Source of the DNA: Epiperipatus broadwayi
Taxonomy: Eukaryota > Onychophora > Udeonychophora > Euonychophora > Peripatidae
Reading direction: 5' to 3'
DNA length: 64,000 nt
Assembly: GCA_028023455.1 (NCBI GenBank)
Contig: JAQFVV010000056.1
Location: forward strand, 3,348,001 to 3,412,000
In this document: piece by piece, positions 25,801 to 37,500 of the stretch
Numbering within the stretch: the stretch's first letter is position 1
Layout of the letters: each line of letters begins with the position of its first letter
The notes under the pieces: model-generated
The model's database searches: none
The model's input: the letters and a program-made list of their open reading frames with translations, nothing else
What the model was told of the DNA's origin: nothing
Translations under genes and position numbers: made by a program

Positions 25801-27149
25801 GATGAATATATTTTTAGACTGAGAATCCTAAGTTCAGATTTTTTAAATAGTAAATCAAAGATTAGACTTATATATAGAAACTCTTCTTCAACAGAATTAC
25901 GGTCACTAATAACAAGACCATTTTAAAATGTCAAATTAATACCTTTAATATTTAAGAATTGTTGAACTTTAACTTCCATGCCATGAGACATGATCTATTT
26001 TTTAATATCATTTTAATCTTGGAACATAATTATTTCTCAATCTATCCATACTCTACACCTATAAGTATTTGTGTGATACTACTTTCTTGTATACTTTTTC
26101 TCATACTATAATTTATCTGATGCCTGTGTTTGTGCGTGGATATATCCAAAATTTACAAAGATCCCCCCCCCTCTCCTTCCAAAAAAGTATACATAAGTTG
26201 TTCAAAAATTTAACAATAATAGACGATTTGAGTTCAGAGGATCAGTGACCTTCCATTCAATAACTTGGTTATAGTTTATTAATGTTACTACTTAGTCCCA
26301 TAGACAGTTCCAGACAGCAGTTACTTAAACAATTCACACATTTCTCTGCTCTGTTTTCTACATTATCCAGCTTTTAAATTCAACATAACTTCTAATCTTT
26401 TATCTCATCCTGGAATGTCAATTTTTTCCATCTCATCATTGTCCCCAAAACATCTTTCATTAAACTACTTTCTTTTTAATATATATCCAATCCAGTTTCT
26501 CTTTCTATCTCTAATTTCCTCAATCAATCTTCTCTTTTCCTTTAATCTTTCCAAAACTTCCATTTGTTATTTTATTTTTTCAACTGATTTTTTCCCGTTC
26601 AATTATGATAATAATAACCTGAATTTATTTTTTTTCTAACCAGTTTGTGTTACTGGGACCTTAAAAAATTAAATTAGAATCAATGAAAACAAACATATCT
26701 AAATTATAAAAAAAAAAATTAATTAAATGCATGCATATATCTATAGAAATAATTAAACATATACAAATGTATAAAATGAAAAGAAAAAAATCATGTTAAC
26801 ATTTATTATATAATGATGGCTGCAGAAAGAAGTTTGCTGTTAACTAAAAGGAGACCCTTTGATTTCTCTTGGAAGTCTTAAAGGAACCGAGCAGGGTAAA
26901 TTCCTAATGTCCATTCCATAGGTTCTTGTTACTACTATATGATTATTCATATAGTATATGAACATGAATGCAATGATCACCAACACACATTAGCCAGCAT
27001 GCTGAGTTTATTGGCTTTTCATCTGTGAGTTTAAGATCAAAAATACCATGGTCTTTCTTCTCAGTTGGCTGATAAGGCAGAATGCATGTGTGTGTGAATG
27101 AAACATTTTTTTCTAATATGTATACAATAATGCCAGACAAAAATAAATT

Positions 27150-28408
27150 ATGGCCCTTATTCCCAGGAGGCTGTAAAGTCGCCAGCCAAGGTAGCCATTG
27201 GAGCCGAAAGGAGAGAGTGCTAAGAATCCCAATTTCAGACTCAGCAAGAATTAGAAAAAGAACTGTCTCATATTCAATGGGACATTATCAGACATTGTCA
27301 TGCTAGAAGAAAAAGTGAAGAGAAAATTGATTTAAAAAGTGGACATGCATTCTAGTATAAAGAAACAAATACTGAAAGTACAACTGGAGTAGAAATCATT
27401 ATAAATAAAATGTAGAACAAGAACATTGTGGAGATTGATGGTGTATCGGACAGAGTGGCAAGATTAGTTATACAACTTAATAGCAGATACCAAATGCAGA
27501 TAATTCAGGTTTATGCCCCAACAAGTTCTCATAGTGATGAAGTAGTAGAAGATTTTTATATGGATGTACAAAAGGCTTTTGATGAGAGTAAACAACATTT
27601 TAAAATTGTTATGGGAGACTTTAATGCTAGAATTGGTAGACAAGTGAAAGATGAAATTGCTGTAGGTAATTTTGGTTATGGTAATGGAAATGAGAGAGGA
27701 CGTAGACTTGTGGAGTTTGCAGAAAAAAAAAAACTTTATATTATGAATTCATTTTTTGAGAAAAATGTTAAAAGGAAATGGACATGGAAGCATCCAAATG
27801 AAGGTACAGCAGAATTGGATTATATTTTGACTAACAGAAAATACATATTTCAAGATTGTAATGTTCTTAATAAATTTAACACAGGAAGTGATCATCGATT
27901 AGTAAGGTGTAAGTTACGTGTTAATGTAAAACTAGAGAGACAAAAATTATTAAGAAAAACAATATTTACAGTTGATATTCCTAATCTTCAGAAACATTCT
28001 AATGAATTTAAATTAGAACTTACAAATAGGTTTCAAGTGTTAGGAGATTTTGAACATGATTCAGATTTGAATGAAATTAATATGAAAATAACTGATACAC
28101 TTTTAAAAACTGCAACAAATAGCTAGTAGAAAAAAGCAGTAATTGACTAATAAAATTTGTATTGAGACTAGAGAATTTATGAAGAAAAGAAGGAATATGA
28201 AGATATATAAAAATGATGCATTAAGAAGGATTGAATAGCTCAAATTTTGTAAAATGATGCAAAAAAGGGCTGATAATGATTTTAAAAAGTATAATTGTGA
28301 ATTAGCAAGGAAAGCTGTAGAAGAGAATAAAAGTCTCAAAAGCGTAAAACAACACTTTGGTATTGGTATGAAACTTATATCTGCAATAAGAAAAAAAGAT
28401 GAAACTAA
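27150..28408 (+). pseudogene. RTE-like LINE, 5' part: AP-type endonuclease
   Basis: The endonuclease nicks target DNA for target-primed reverse transcription. Similarity starts near 27240 (ELSHIQWDII), with in-frame stops in the first 60 codons. From 27428 to 28126 a 232-codon frame is open. It contains IIQVYAPTSSHSDE, VMGDFNARIG (catalytic Asp-Asn of the APE fold), KWTWKHPNEGTAELDYIL and TGSDHRLVRCKL (Ser-Asp-His catalytic box). After 28126 the linker toward reverse transcriptase decays. The element is interrupted at 28408 by the Penelope-like insertion and resumes at about 31655, where reading continues into RDDIMKWVE. The start at 27150 is approximate. Confidence 0.8.
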
Positions 28409-28499
28409 TTAATTTGTTAATTTATACAGCTTTACGTTATATGTGTGTTAGCACGACTCTTTATTATTATTACAATTTTGACAAGAGTAAAGCATAAAT
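28409..28499 (+). repeat. Penelope-like terminal direct repeat (left)
   Basis: It shares TTAATTTGTTAATTTATACA, GCTTTACG, ATATGTGTGTTAGCACGA and AAGCATAAAT with 31553-31640. GCTTTAC near its start and GTAAAGC near its end can pair, giving a stem-loop. No hammerhead core (CTGANGA/GAAA) is present. Confidence 0.7.
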
Positions 28500-28549
28500 A
28501 TTCTAACATGGACTACAGTCGACAATACAAGCAAATATTATGTGTTAGT

Positions 28550-28966
28550 CTATCTGTTTGCACTTTTCAGCAATGGATAAATTTCCTGCAAAGATGTGCG
28601 AGGTTTAAAATTATCACAAATTGTTGCAGAGTTAACATTAATCGCGCTATACATAACCAACACAATATTAATGCACAGTTGCAGATACATTTATTTGGAT
28701 TGGTGAGTAAAGGGTATAATAAGGTGCTCAAGAAGGAAAGGAAGCAGTTGCAGAGAACATTGGGAAAATTGTCAATTCCTCCACAGGTGACAAATAAGTG
28801 CAACAATTTAGCGAGTACGTTGAGTCGTAAATTCGAATGGAAGTTTGTGGCAGAAAAACAAGGTATTAACATTAATACGCCCAAAAGAAAGGAAATTGTC
28901 AATCTAACTAATATAATGTTGCCAGTGGAAGTTAAAGAAGTATTAGAGCTGGCCCCAAATATGTAG
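28550..28966 (+). pseudogene. Penelope-like element N-terminal region
   Basis: The frame reads from QQWINFLQRC through VSKGYNKVLKKERKQLQR to EVKEVLELAPNM, then a stop at 28964-28966. The LELAPNM end matches the conserved leucine/Gly-Pro motif that precedes the reverse transcriptase fingers in Penelope-like proteins. The second half is repeated at 29447-29629 by the internal duplication. Confidence 0.65.
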
Positions 28967-29459
28967 GTGGCAAATGGAGACATCCAAGAATGGAGGTGAT
29001 GGTGGACATAGAGGCGGGACTGGTTAATGACCCACATAGGAATAACAATGTTTTCCAAATTGCCAGAGTGATCCAACATAAGCCGCTCAACACAACAGCA
29101 GATAAAATGGGCAGAAAAAATTAGCAACACCAAAAAAATTTTTGTTGACAGTTTAATTACATGCATGAGAGAAGACAAGGAGAACAGATTTGTGATAATG
29201 AATAAAAATGAATATGTTAATAAGATGAAAATGCAAATTGATATATTGAAATTTGTACATATTGCAAGCCTTAATAACAAACTTAATAAAGAGAAGTTTA
29301 TATCATCAAAACTTCATACACATTGCAATAAAGCTTTCTCTAAAGCTGAGTATTACCAAATGTACCTGCCTTCTTCCACACCCCTCGAATGTTTGCCAAT
29401 GTTAAATTACACAAGCCTAACACACCTCTGAGGCTGATATTAGACTTTGGAGGTGTGTA
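28797..29459 (+). repeat. 663-bp tandem duplication, copy A
   Basis: This is nearly identical to 29460-30122 with an offset of exactly 663. The only difference I noticed is ATACGCCC versus ATATGCCC, which gives Thr versus Met. The 88-codon frame at 29165-29431 is repeated without change at 29828-30094. Confidence 0.9.
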
Positions 29460-30122
29460 AGTGCAACAATTTAGCGAGTACGTTGAGTCGTAAATTCGAA
29501 TGGAAGTTTGTGGCAGAAAAACAAGGTATTAACATTAATATGCCCAAAAGAAAGGAAATTGTCAATCTAACTAATATAATGTTGCCAGTGGAAGTTAAAG
29601 AAGTATTAGAGCTGGCCCCAAATATGTAGGTGGCAAATGGAGACATCCAAGAATGGAGGTGATGGTGGACATAGAGGCGGGACTGGTTAATGACCCACAT
29701 AGGAATAACAATGTTTTCCAAATTGCCAGAGTGATCCAACATAAGCCGCTCAACACAACAGCAGATAAAATGGGCAGAAAAAATTAGCAACACCAAAAAA
29801 ATTTTTGTTGACAGTTTAATTACATGCATGAGAGAAGACAAGGAGAACAGATTTGTGATAATGAATAAAAATGAATATGTTAATAAGATGAAAATGCAAA
29901 TTGATATATTGAAATTTGTACATATTGCAAGCCTTAATAACAAACTTAATAAAGAGAAGTTTATATCATCAAAACTTCATACACATTGCAATAAAGCTTT
30001 CTCTAAAGCTGAGTATTACCAAATGTACCTGCCTTCTTCCACACCCCTCGAATGTTTGCCAATGTTAAATTACACAAGCCTAACACACCTCTGAGGCTGA
30101 TATTAGACTTTGGAGGTGTGTA
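29460..30122 (+). repeat. 663-bp tandem duplication, copy B
   Basis: This is the second copy of the unit, joining directly to copy A at the shared word TAAGTGCAAC. It duplicates the end of the N-terminal region and the spacer into reverse transcriptase, so it is internal to one element and not two insertions. Near-identity shows it arose long after the frameshifts that are common to both copies. Confidence 0.9.
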
Positions 30123-30124
30123 TT

Positions 30125-30670
30125 ATCTTGAAACAGCTAGGAAGATAAATCAGGGGCTGACTGACAGCGTAGGTTTTGGTGAGTAAACTATCAAATTTTC
30201 TTTTGACTTTGTTGAGTGAATCAAGAATGCTCTAATAAAACCTGAGTTTAAAATTGCTGCTTTAGATATTTCCAAGTTATATGGGATGGTTAATAGAAAG
30301 ACTTCTATCAACATTATACAACTAGAACTAGCAAGTAGTAATGTGGCTCAAGCCTGCATTAGTTTCATCATCGAATTCTTGAGATGGTTGGATAAAAATA
30401 TAATGGCAAAGTTTGAAGACAATTGACACCACATGAACAATGGATGGCCTATGGCATTACCCATGAGCGGCATTGTGGCTAGCATTTATTTAAATTATTA
30501 TGAAAAACAAGCATTATCTAAATACAACATATTGGATAATCATATAATAGATACGAGGTATGTGGATGACTTATTTATTGCTGCTCCAGAAAACGTTGTT
30601 GAGCAAATCAAGGCTCAGATACAAGTGCACATCATCCTTGGATTTAAACATAACATGGGAAGATAGAAAG
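30125..30670 (+). pseudogene. Penelope-like reverse transcriptase core
   Basis: RT motif A appears as AALDISKLYGMVNRKTS near 30260-30310. Motif B is GWPMALPMSGIVASIYLNYY near 30442-30501. The catalytic box is DTRYVDDLFIA near 30550-30582. In-frame stops at about 30185 and 30423, and after HNMGR at 30664, show decay. The strand and spacing to the GIY-YIG domain are those of the family. In an active element this enzyme copies element RNA at a nicked target. Confidence 0.75.
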
Positions 30671-31003
30671 CAAGAAGTAAAATAATTAGATATCAATGTA
30701 CACAGAGAAGGATGTACACTTAAGTATACAATGGTCATGAAGCCACCAAAAGTTCATGGATAGATTCACCCTGATTCATAAACACCTATGGCGCACAAGT
30801 TTGCTGGGTTGACATAGTTTCTTTTTAGAAATTACCATTTGTGTAAATTCAAGGTGGACAGATCTAACATGATTAATTATACTAACAATTTAATCAAATC
30901 AGGATAAAAGCGCAGTATAGTTTATAGTAATATTAGACATTTTATTAACAATATAGGAATACCCAGAGTTAGAGATAACAAGCCTTGGCTGTTGTAGCCT
31001 TAT

Positions 31004-31438
31004 GTGCCCTCTTTGCATAAGGCATTTTATAGGACTTTCTCTACAGAGTTTCATTTGAGTTTTCACCCACATCTCTCAACTAATAGGCATATTAACAATA
31101 CAAAGACACCATATCTCCTGATCAGACCCCACAGGCTGTGTATAATGTTGCATGCTCTCACAATGGATGTAAAACCTCATATTATGGTGAGACCAGAGCA
31201 TCCATATCTACTAGGTTGTCACAGCATAAGTTGCATACTAACCCAGAATGGACCAGTTTTTGCACAATTTCAAAAAGTATTTGGACACGAGTTCGAACCC
31301 ACCTCTGCAAAATTAGTCTGTACTGAGAGATACAATGTTAAATGTAAGGTAATGGAAGCTTATTTCATAGCGGAAGACTCCTTCACCATTAATTGCAAAG
31401 AATCATGTTTTGCTATAACCAAAAAATGGCCCAATTGA
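31004..31438 (+). pseudogene. Penelope-like GIY-YIG endonuclease domain
   Basis: The domain is split between two frames. At 31132-31326 the frame has CVYNVACSHNGC, TSYYGETRASISTRLSQH, the GIY-YIG-type nuclease strand-helix (here Y-Y-G) with paired cysteines and His. The preceding TFSTEFHLSFHPHLS and following KVMEAYFIAEDSF are read in the other frame and match the flanks of the domain, including the conserved Glu. One frameshift each way is needed, so the gene is broken. The same lineage is seen at 62.4-63.9 kb. Confidence 0.75.
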
Positions 31439-31552
31439 CTCAATTGCCTAAAGTTTGCATATTATATGATTCCAATGAGTGAGTCATAACAGGCTATGAT
31501 TAAGAGAAATACACTTTCTCTAAAGCGCTTAGCCATTTAAATTTTTTGACAT

Positions 31553-31640
31553 TTAATTTGTTAATTTATACAGCTTTACGCTATATGTGTGTTAGCACAA
31601 CTTATTATTACTATAATTTTGACAAGCGTAAAGCATAAAT
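31553..31640 (+). repeat. Penelope-like terminal direct repeat (right)
   Basis: Partner of 28409-28499. Here the pairing segments are exact: GCTTTACGCT near the start and AGCGTAAAGC near the end. Confidence 0.7.
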
Positions 31641-33215
31641 CTATGATTTATTATTAATAAAAAAAGAGATGACATTATGAAATGGGTAGAATAGTTTTAT
31701 CAAGAATTATATAGTAATAAAGAACAAGTATCTCCTACATCTATTATATCTTCTGAATTGGCCAGGATTTTAAATGAAGAAGTGAAACTGCAATTAAATT
31801 TATGAAGAAGGGAAAAGCTCCATGTAATGATGGAATTATAACCGATATATTAAAAGAAGCAGGAAAAGAGATAGAAAAAATATTGGCAGTTATATACCAA
31901 ATGTCTAAATGATAAAGATGTACCAGATAATTGTAAGAATGCAGCATTAATATTTAAAAACAGGTGATAGAAAAGATATTAGAAATTACAGCCGTAGTAA
32001 TCTTTTATCATTTTTTACAGAAAATTTTTACTAAGATAATTCCAACTTGTCTTTAGAGAACATTGGATTCAACCAAGCAAAAGAAAAGCTGGATTTAAAA
32101 GTGGTTTTGGTACAGTAGATCATACACAAGTATCACAAGAAGTTATAAAAAGGACCAATGAATATGAGTTTCCATTATGATTTGGATTTGTAGATTATGA
32201 AATGGCATTTGATTCAGTAAGCATTTCTTCAGTGATTAAAGCATTGGATCATCAAGATATAAACCCATGATACTGTCATATTCTGAAAATATTCATAAAA
32301 ATGCAACAGCAACAATTAGATTACATAATGACAGTAGAAAGGTTAACATTGAGAAGGGTGCAAGACAGGTGACTTCATATCTCCAAAACTTTTTATAGCA
32401 GTGCTGCAAAAAGTATTTTGTGGATTAAAATGAGGAACTAAAGGAGTAAAAGTAAATGGAGATTATTTAAGCCATTTAGATTTTTCAGATGGATGATGTA
32501 GTTGTTTTTGCAATAATGCTCCAGAGCTTCAGAAAATGTTGTGAGTTATCGATGAAAGTAACAAAGTAGAATGAAGGTAAATATTAAAAAGACTAAAATA
32601 ATGTTCAATGGATGAAAATAAAGATAGATTATGATGAGTTAGAAGAAGTTAACAACTACAAATACTTTCATCAGATTATTATTACAGTTGGAAACATAAT
32701 GGATAAAATTAACCATAAAATTAAACATGGTTGGAGTGCTTTTGGTAGAAATAACTTAATATTAAAGAAATATGCCTAGGTGTTTGAAAAGAAAGATTTT
32801 TGATATGTTTTATCAGTTCTTACTTAATGGATCTGAGACTTGGACACTTAATAGAAGAGCAATACAGAGACTTCAGACCACTCAAAAAAATATGAAAAGA
32901 TGCATATTAGGAGTAACAAGAAGAGATCGAAAACACAATACATGGGCAAGAGAACAAACAGATGTTTCTGACATCATTGAAAGAATTAAAAGACTGAAGT
33001 GGACATATTTGTAGAAGAGATTATATTAAATAGACAATTGAAATCTTAAACTGCATTCCAAGAGATTGTAAAAGACTCAGAAAGAAACTACTGGGAGATG
33101 AATGGATGAAATAAGAAAGTCTGCAGAGGTGATGTGGAAAAGAGTCTAGAGATTGGAGAAGATTGACTGAACTTGGGGAGATCTTTATTCTGCAGTGGAT
33201 TGATAATAGTTGATG
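31641..33215 (+). pseudogene. RTE-like LINE, 3' part: reverse transcriptase
   Basis: This is the continuation of the LINE after the Penelope-like insertion. Recognisable in shifted frames are KGKAPCNDGIITDILKEAG, FVDYEMAFDSV (RT motif A, Asp present), VNIEKGARQ followed by a frameshift (motif B), a damaged FADD-type box near 32490 (SDGxDVVVF after shifting), YxMFNG and the C-terminal tail LLNGSETWTLNRRAIQRLQ and RIKRLKWTYL at 32772-33014. It ends near TTGATGATGATTATA, the TGA-rich 3' tail. It has many stops and frameshifts, so it is inactive. Confidence 0.75.
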
Positions 33216-33278
33216 ATGATTATATAATTAAAGTCATAAGTTTTTTTGGAAACAAAATAAAGTATTTTTTAAATCTAA

Positions 33279-33320
33279 ATGAATATTCATAACAATTACA
33301 AATTCCAATATATATATTGT
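33279..33320 (+). repeat. 42-bp dispersed repeat, copy 1
   Basis: AAATGAATATTCATAACAAT then TACAAATTCCAATATATAT is repeated almost exactly at 36532-36573, each time running into a TA microsatellite. Confidence 0.6.
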
Positions 33321-33354
33321 GCCATTACAATTTAGTCACTAGCTAAATTTATAG

Positions 33355-33529
33355 TAATGTGCATGTAAGAAAGTGTAAAACAAAATCATCATCACAATTT
33401 TATATAACCATAAATGAAGCTGTAGGGCATCCAAGTTTAAACCCTACAAGGTCCAGTTCTAAAAGCTTTAAACAGAGAAAGAATGGGTCAACAATTACAT
33501 GCTTTACTTGTTTGTGTGTTGATAGAAAG
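33355..33529 (+). CDS. Candidate internal coding exon
   Basis: Between AATTTATAG (acceptor-like) and AAAG|GTAATA (donor at 33530) lies an open frame ending exactly in phase 0 at the donor. It includes KTKSSSQFYITINEAVGHPS, KSFKQRKNGSTITCFTCL and ends CVDRK. Ser/Thr/Lys-rich with a CxxC, it does not look like A+T-rich chance coding or like any transposon protein in the window. I do not recognise the family. It lies just beyond the LINE 3' end. Confidence 0.35.
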
Positions 33530-36190
33530 GTAATACACACATTTAAACTATTTAATATTTAATTTTTCTTTAAAAAGCAAAGTTATAATGCATACATATA
33601 GGCAATGTATGTGTAAATTATTTAATTGTTTTATATTTCAAATATTAAACATTTTAATTTTCTTTAAAACTAACCTATGCTTGATCAATTCTAACATTTT
33701 TTTCTATACTTTTATTTTGCTTTTCTTTAATTATAAGTGGGATTTAAAAGTTACAGATTTAATTAAATAATTGGGTTATAATTACTAAGCTAGCAATTAT
33801 AGTATTTAAGGTTAGTTTATGAATGATTTGAAAGAATGCAGGATGTGTGTACATTACATACAAAATTTTACATTTCCTAAATATTGAAAGAAAAGGAAGT
33901 ATTAAATCTGTTAAATTATTTTTTTTGTACAATTTTTTTTTGTTAAAAGAGGAAATCTGTTTAATCAGATATCGATCTTTGTAGTAAATTTTTTGTAAAT
34001 GATTGTCACTTTGGAGCTATAATTTTTGAAATTGTCTTATCAAGATCTAAAGAAGGAAGCTCAAAGATTTGAAGTGTTACCTGGATGTTAAAAAGAAAGA
34101 AAAAACAAAAGAAAGGAAATAAGAATTGAGTCTATTTTTTTTTTAAAACAAAAGTGTCTGGAAAAAGGATTAAACTTTTCAGTTGAAAAATACTTTGGTT
34201 GAAAATAAATTAGAGATCTAATTAAAACAAATTTGTCCAAAAATAGCAAGTGATGCTATCTCTGATTGGTTAAGTTAGCTAAAAATTGGATATAAAAAGC
34301 TGTCTTAGATTATTATTATTGTGATTGATTCAGATTATTAAACTATAATATTGAACGTTGAAAATAAAAAAAAATGGCTTGCTAGAAAAATTATATGTAT
34401 ATTCCATTTGCTGGACCATCTGGGGAAGCTGCACATCACATAGGAAAGGAAAGATGTGTCTAAAATAATATTCTACACCTTTCAACTGACCAGATAAATA
34501 AGATGTTTTTAATAGAAGGAAGAAAGCATTCACCTGCATTCAAAGAAGATGAATTAATCTACTGAGAAATATTAATCATCAAGTCCAATTAATTGTTACA
34601 ACAACTGATTTTAAACTCAAGAAAATTTACAAATGGGAAAACAACTGCTGTATTTCATCCACATGCTTGACAGGAAGAGAAGAAAAATTAATATAATGAT
34701 TTCCAAATTGTCCACTAAAGCAAATAACCTCAATAGAGTCATCATCATTAAATAGTTATACACCTCAAGAAAGAGATTGTTCCCACATAGTAGCTGCAGA
34801 AATATAGACAAGTTTGAACTCTTGGAAATTCGCCACAAACAAAAAAATCGGTAATATGACTTTTTATATCTATTTTCTTTATGATATCAGTCTTAAGAAA
34901 CATTTTAGCAATAAAGTGGTATATTTTATTTAAAGAACTTTAAAGACTATTCAGATCGATTAAAACAAGAATGTCTTACTAAAAATAACTTTGAGCTTCA
35001 TAAATGATCTTGAATGTATAAAATGATTTGATTATTAATTTTACAATATTAATATGTAAAACAATTTTTTTTATTTTTTTTTATGGTATTATGATTTTAG
35101 TTTTAACTAATATATTATTATTTTGGGTTTTAAATAATATTTTGTTATCATGGGATAAAACACGCACATACATAATAATATTTTTATATGTGTATAATTG
35201 GAAGTGAATGTGGAATAATGAGTAGTATTAGAATATTAGATTATTTTGTTTCAAGTTCAGTATAGATTTCAGCGCTTGGAAGGGAGGGGGAGAAAATAAT
35301 TTAAAACTTTTTTCTAAAACTTGCTCTTTCAATTTTACTAACATTTTTTTTTACATTCTATTTACATGTTGGATTTTAAAGTATGTGTGCTAATGAGCAG
35401 ATAATATTTTTTTTTAATACTTTTCTCATGGAGTGAAAATCATGGTCAATGTGACGTCCAACTTAATACAAATACATTTGAAGGGAAAGGGGGAAGAACT
35501 TAAAATTAATCTGAGGATTGTTATATAATCAATTATTATTATTATTATTCATGTCAATTTTCATATTTATCTAGAAATTTTTATGTATATGTTAGAACTG
35601 TAGTAATAAATATTAGTTTGTTTTATTAAACGAGGCGTATATATTTCATTAAGTGTAGTCTTTGTTAAGTGTGATTATTCATCATCATCAATGGTTGAAT
35701 ATTAGTTATTTAAGATATAAGTAAATATGCTAAAATTAAGCAATAATTATGAATTTCTTTATAAAATTTAGTTTTATGTTTAGGCTTAGTCCTAGAGCTG
35801 TAGTTGAAACCCTTGTCATTATCGTTATTATTATCATCATCATCATCGTCATCAACGTTTTAATTAATGAGCTGTTTAACTGTTTAAAGGCCATAAATAA
35901 ATATTGATTTTATAATATTTAGTGATCTCTTAGTATTATTATAACCACATCCCATCATCTATTTCATGCAAGGATGAGTGAATTGCCATCCTAAATTAGT
36001 TATATATAATCTGAGCTAGTAAACTTACAAAACTATTGAAACACATTTGTTATGCTAAGATCTGAGAAATGATTTATGTCTAATATACTCCACTTTGGTT
36101 TATAGATGTTTTACTTTTACCTAACTATTAGTGCTTATAGTGATATGGCTCAAAAAGCAAAATCTCTCATTTTTTTATTAGAAATAAAGT
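33530..36190. other. A+T-rich interval, no supported feature
   Basis: ATT/ATC trinucleotide tracts occur at about 35530-35550 and 35825-35855. No coding or RNA signal is seen. Confidence 0.5.
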
Positions 36191-36196
36191 ACCAAA

Positions 36197-36262
36197 AGGG
36201 ATTCAAACCCGGTACATGTGAAAGGTTATTAGATATAACCATGTCTAGATTCAGATAATCTA
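36197..36262 (-). repeat. tRNA-Glu-like repeat fragment
   Basis: The minus strand has ATGGTTATATCTAATAACC, an anticodon-loop-like CTTTCAC (anticodon TTC, Glu) and CCGGGTTTGAATCCC, a near-consensus B box with T-stem pairing. The acceptor stem is not convincing, so it is a tRNA-derived repeat rather than a functional tRNA. Confidence 0.4.
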
Positions 36263-36531
36263 GTGGCGCCCTGCTAGACCATATTCACTTAGTATTTGTT
36301 TAAACATGCACTTAACATCAAACCAAGAAATGAAAGTGGATAAAACCTACTGCCTGTATACCTGAGTTATATTTTATTGAATTACTAGTGTACTCACTTC
36401 ACGTGATTCCATTCAATACTGGTTATTAACAATTTCCCCATAATTCTTGATAGTGTTATATTTTGATCCTTTACTTATGATCATTCTATGGACAACTCAG
36501 GTATGGTAATATTTTTTTTTTGACTCATTTA

Positions 36532-36573
36532 AATGAATATTCATAACAATTACAAATTCCAATATATATATAT
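36532..36573 (+). repeat. 42-bp dispersed repeat, copy 2
   Basis: Same sequence as 33279-33320, followed by a longer TA tract. Confidence 0.6.
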
Positions 36574-37399
36574 ATATATATAAATAGTAATAGTAACACC
36601 AATAACAAAATATAAAAATAAACTGCATATTTGAAATAATATTAATATTTATTATACTCTTTTTAAAAGCCCAAGTATTCTTAAAATTTAACGAACACTT
36701 AAGTATAAATATATAAAAACAAAATAAACAGTTTCCTACTATAGGATATAAAACAAAAATCTATAACAAATGTCAAGAATGACTCTATATTGGTATAGAG
36801 GAATGCCAAATAAAGCATAATCTTTATATATATTTTAAAATGGATTGAAATCTAACAAAAATAATAGGTAAAGTAAAAATTTTCTAAAGCAAAGAAGACA
36901 AAATGTCAGAAGATCAGTTACTTCAAATAGGAATATTGTAATATAAAAAATACTGATAACAAGCAATATAAAAATTACGAGCTGACTAGAAAGAAGTTTT
37001 GCTAAGTAAAAGTACATAGAATATAATTTATGTAAATGAAAACAAAAATATATGATTTAACCAAAATAATCTGAAATCAATGTTTTCCCAAATAATAATA
37101 ACTTACAGAAGCAATATTATCACAAATATACCTATTACTAAAATGTAAAATATATTTACTACAAATAATAATGTAGTGAGAAAAAGGATTACACTTGCAA
37201 GAAAAAATAAAAGCTTTTGTTTTACTTAGATTTATTAATAGATAATTATGTCTATTAATATAAATTAAAAACAGGACAAACATGACTAAACTCTGTGAAA
37301 TTTCATTTTAACTATAATTACATCACTGATATTATCATAAGTATTTATCCACTGTCTGATTATTGAATAACTTTCTAACCAAAGGTAATTTTTTTTTTT

Positions 37400-37500
37400 G
37401 TCAAGTGTTGGTGGTCGAGAGGTCAGTATAGCTGCCTCACAAGCAGTTACCCTGGGTTAGCAGGTTCGCTTCCCAGCAGATGCTTATGACACATGAGAAA
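37400..37500 (+). mobile_element. tRNA-derived SINE, copy 3, with intact target-site duplication
   Basis: It starts GTCAAGTGTTGGTGGTCGAG (A-box region), has the anticodon-like arm CTGC-CTCACAA-GCAG, a variable-arm-like ACCCTGGGT and the B box AGGTTCGCTTCC, and ends GATGCTTATGACACATGAG. AAAGGTAATTTTTTTTTT lies on both sides (37381-37399 and 37501-37518), a clear target-site duplication. This is the best preserved of the three copies and fixes the SINE ends. Confidence 0.85.

Larger units (their letters stand above)
28409..31640 (+). mobile_element. Penelope-like retroelement inserted in the LINE
   Basis: The element is bounded by direct repeats of about 90 bp (28409-28499 and 31553-31640). 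It contains, in order, an N-terminal region, a 663-bp tandem duplication, a reverse transcriptase core with YVDD, a thumb-like region and a C-terminal GIY-YIG endonuclease, all on the plus strand. This order is specific to Penelope-like elements. The LINE reads straight across once the insert is removed, so it is nested and younger than the LINE. Several stops and frameshifts make it inactive. Confidence 0.85.

Noticed and set aside
28567-29280. 237-codon minus-strand frame (and its copy at 29440-29943)
   Set aside because: It is antisense to the Penelope-like coding sequence and duplicated with it. The composition is that of a shadow frame.
35530-35855. ATT/ATC trinucleotide tracts resembling LINE tails
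   Set aside because: No LINE coding sequence lies upstream on either strand; treated as plain microsatellites.
37400-37500. Functional tRNA gene
   Set aside because: A and B boxes are present, but acceptor arms do not pair, two more diverged copies exist and the copy has a retrotransposition TSD, so it is a SINE.
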